DNA of 6,502 nucleotides from Legionellaceae bacterium. Its GTDB lineage: Bacteria; Pseudomonadota; Gammaproteobacteria; Legionellales; Legionellaceae. Below the pieces are notes generated by a model. It was not told the DNA's origin, searched no databases, and was given only the letters and a program-made list of their open reading frames with translations. The stretch is from assembly GCA_947473535.1 (NCBI GenBank), contig CANJFK010000058.1, forward strand, positions 1 to 6,502, read 5' to 3'. Both the position numbers and the translations under genes were made by a program. Within the stretch, counting starts at the first letter, position 1. The number at the start of each line of letters is the position of its first letter. Shown here piece by piece: positions 5,588 to 6,502 of the stretch.

Positions 5588-6502
5588 ATGTCAATTGAAG
5601 TCAAAGTCCCTGTCCTGCCTGAGTCGGTGGCTGATGCTACCATTGCTACTTGGCATAAAAAAATTGGTGACAGCGTCAGCCGTGACGAAAATATAGTCGA
5701 TTTAGAAACCGATAAAGTGGTGCTTGAAGTGCCTGCGCCTGCTGACGGTATATTACAAGAAATATTATTTAAAGAGGGTGCAACAGTTCATTCTGGCGAG
5801 TTGCTGGCGCGCATTGGTGCGGCGGCGGTTGCATCTCAAGCCGCGCCCCACCAGGACAGTGCTCGGAGCACAAGTGCTTTAGAGGATAAATCAGCTAGTC
5901 CAGTTGTCAGACGTATGTTGGCGGAGCACGATATTAAACCGAATCAAATTGTAGGTTCAGGTAAAGATGGGCGTTTGTCCAAAGAGGACGTGGTTGCTTT
6001 TATTGAGTCAGGTCGAAATAAAGCAACAGCCGCGGCAGCAGCGCCTAAACTCGAGCCTGTGAAAGCTGCCTCTGTAACCATGAACGCGCGTGAAGAGCGT
6101 CGAGTGCCTATGTCACGATTGCGTGCTAAGGTCGCAGAGCGTTTGTTGCAAGCACAACATAATGCGGCCATGTTAACGACATTCAATGAAGTCAATCTCA
6201 AAGCCGTGATGGATATGCGCGCACAATACAAAGATACGTTTGAGAAAAAACATGGCGTGAAGTTAGGTTTCATGTCATTTTTTACGAACGCAGTGGTCGA
6301 ATCATTAAAGCGTTTCCCATCAGTCAATGCTTCAATTGATGGACAAGATATTGTTTATCATAACTTTTTTGACATAGGTATCGCCGTTTCCACCGAACGA
6401 GGATTGGTTGTTCCGGTTGTCAGGGACGCTGACCAGCTTAGCATGGCAGACATTGAGCGGTCGATCGGTGAATCGGCAGCGCGTGCGCGGCAAGGAAAAT
6501 TG
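5588..6502 (+). CDS. sucB: Dihydrolipoyllysine succinyltransferase (E2) SucB, 3'-truncated by the window edge
   Basis: This is the core E2 subunit of the 2-oxoglutarate dehydrogenase complex; it carries succinyl groups on a lipoyl arm and transfers them to CoA. The frame is open for 305 codons to the last base, against about 405 residues in E. coli, so around 100 C-terminal residues, including the catalytic HxxxD motif, are outside the window. A single lipoyl domain spans residues 1-77, starting with VPVLPESVADATIATWHKK and carrying the lipoylated lysine in ETDKVVLE (K43, bases 5714-5716). A short polar linker leads to the peripheral-subunit-binding domain (about 103-140; SPVVRRMLAEH..GSGKDGRLSKEDV). 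A second Ala/Pro/Lys-rich linker (about 141-169) precedes the acyltransferase domain, which opens with RRVPMSRLR and includes AMLTTFNEVN, KLGFMSFF and SVNASIDG. The single lipoyl domain and ESVADAT wording favour SucB over pyruvate dehydrogenase E2, as does the position after sucA. Confidence 0.97.
   Translation, partial: MSIEVKVPVLPESVADATIATWHKKIGDSVSRDENIVDLETDKVVLEVPAPADGILQEILFKEGATVHSGELLARIGAAAVASQAAPHQDSARSTSALEDKSASPVVRRMLAEHDIKPNQIVGSGKDGRLSKEDVVAFIESGRNKATAAAAAPKLEPVKAASVTMNAREERRVPMSRLRAKVAERLLQAQHNAAMLTTFNEVNLKAVMDMRAQYKDTFEKKHGVKLGFMSFFTNAVVESLKRFPSVNASIDGQDIVYHNFFDIGIAVSTERGLVVPVVRDADQLSMADIERSIGESAARARQGKL

Noticed and set aside
5944..6327. Reverse-strand open frame of 127 codons inside sucB
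   Set aside because: The opposite strand encodes conserved SucB binding-domain and acyltransferase sequence. The antisense frame has a low-complexity Ala stretch from the linker and no family resemblance.

Overview
The window carries four consecutive tricarboxylic-acid-cycle genes, all on the + strand: sdhA (5' end missing), sdhB, sucA (complete) and sucB (3' end missing). They encode the flavoprotein and iron-sulfur subunits of succinate dehydrogenase (complex II), then the E1 and E2 subunits of the 2-oxoglutarate dehydrogenase complex. Having sdh run directly into suc is the arrangement of the gammaproteobacterial sdhCDAB-sucABCD locus, and the proteins align closely with the Escherichia coli ones as recalled. 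A gammaproteobacterium is therefore well supported. The moderate base composition and the short palindromic repeats would fit a Legionellales-type genome, but that finer placement is only a guess.

Layout: 1-1681 sdhA; 1682-1876 a spacer almost filled by one long palindrome; 1877-2599 sdhB; 2600-2752 a second spacer largely filled by a different palindrome; 2753-5560 sucA; 5561-5587 a short ordinary spacer; 5588-6502 sucB running off the end. The four genes should act as one transcription unit. SdhAB, with SdhCD presumably encoded upstream, oxidises succinate to fumarate and reduces quinone. SucAB, with a lipoamide dehydrogenase not in this window, converts 2-oxoglutarate to succinyl-CoA.

The genes are ordinary; the spacers are not. 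Each of two successive junctions holds its own MITE-like palindromic element, unrelated in sequence to the other and flanked by short direct repeats. Element 1 (about 1685-1864) has arms of about 72 bp and is flanked by TAAGG copies (or TAA, if the GG belongs to the element). Removing it and one repeat copy restores a compact sdhA-sdhB junction, with stop, Shine-Dalgarno and start within 18 bases. Element 2 (2603-2716) has an imperfect inverted repeat reaching its ends and is flanked by a perfect 8-bp repeat, CTTGATTG, whose left copy contains the sdhB stop codon. The simplest reading is two independent insertions of small non-coding mobile elements into a core metabolic operon, each leaving the reading frames intact but placing a large hairpin in the polycistronic message. 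No RNA gene, CRISPR array, transposase gene, convincing promoter or factor-independent terminator was seen.
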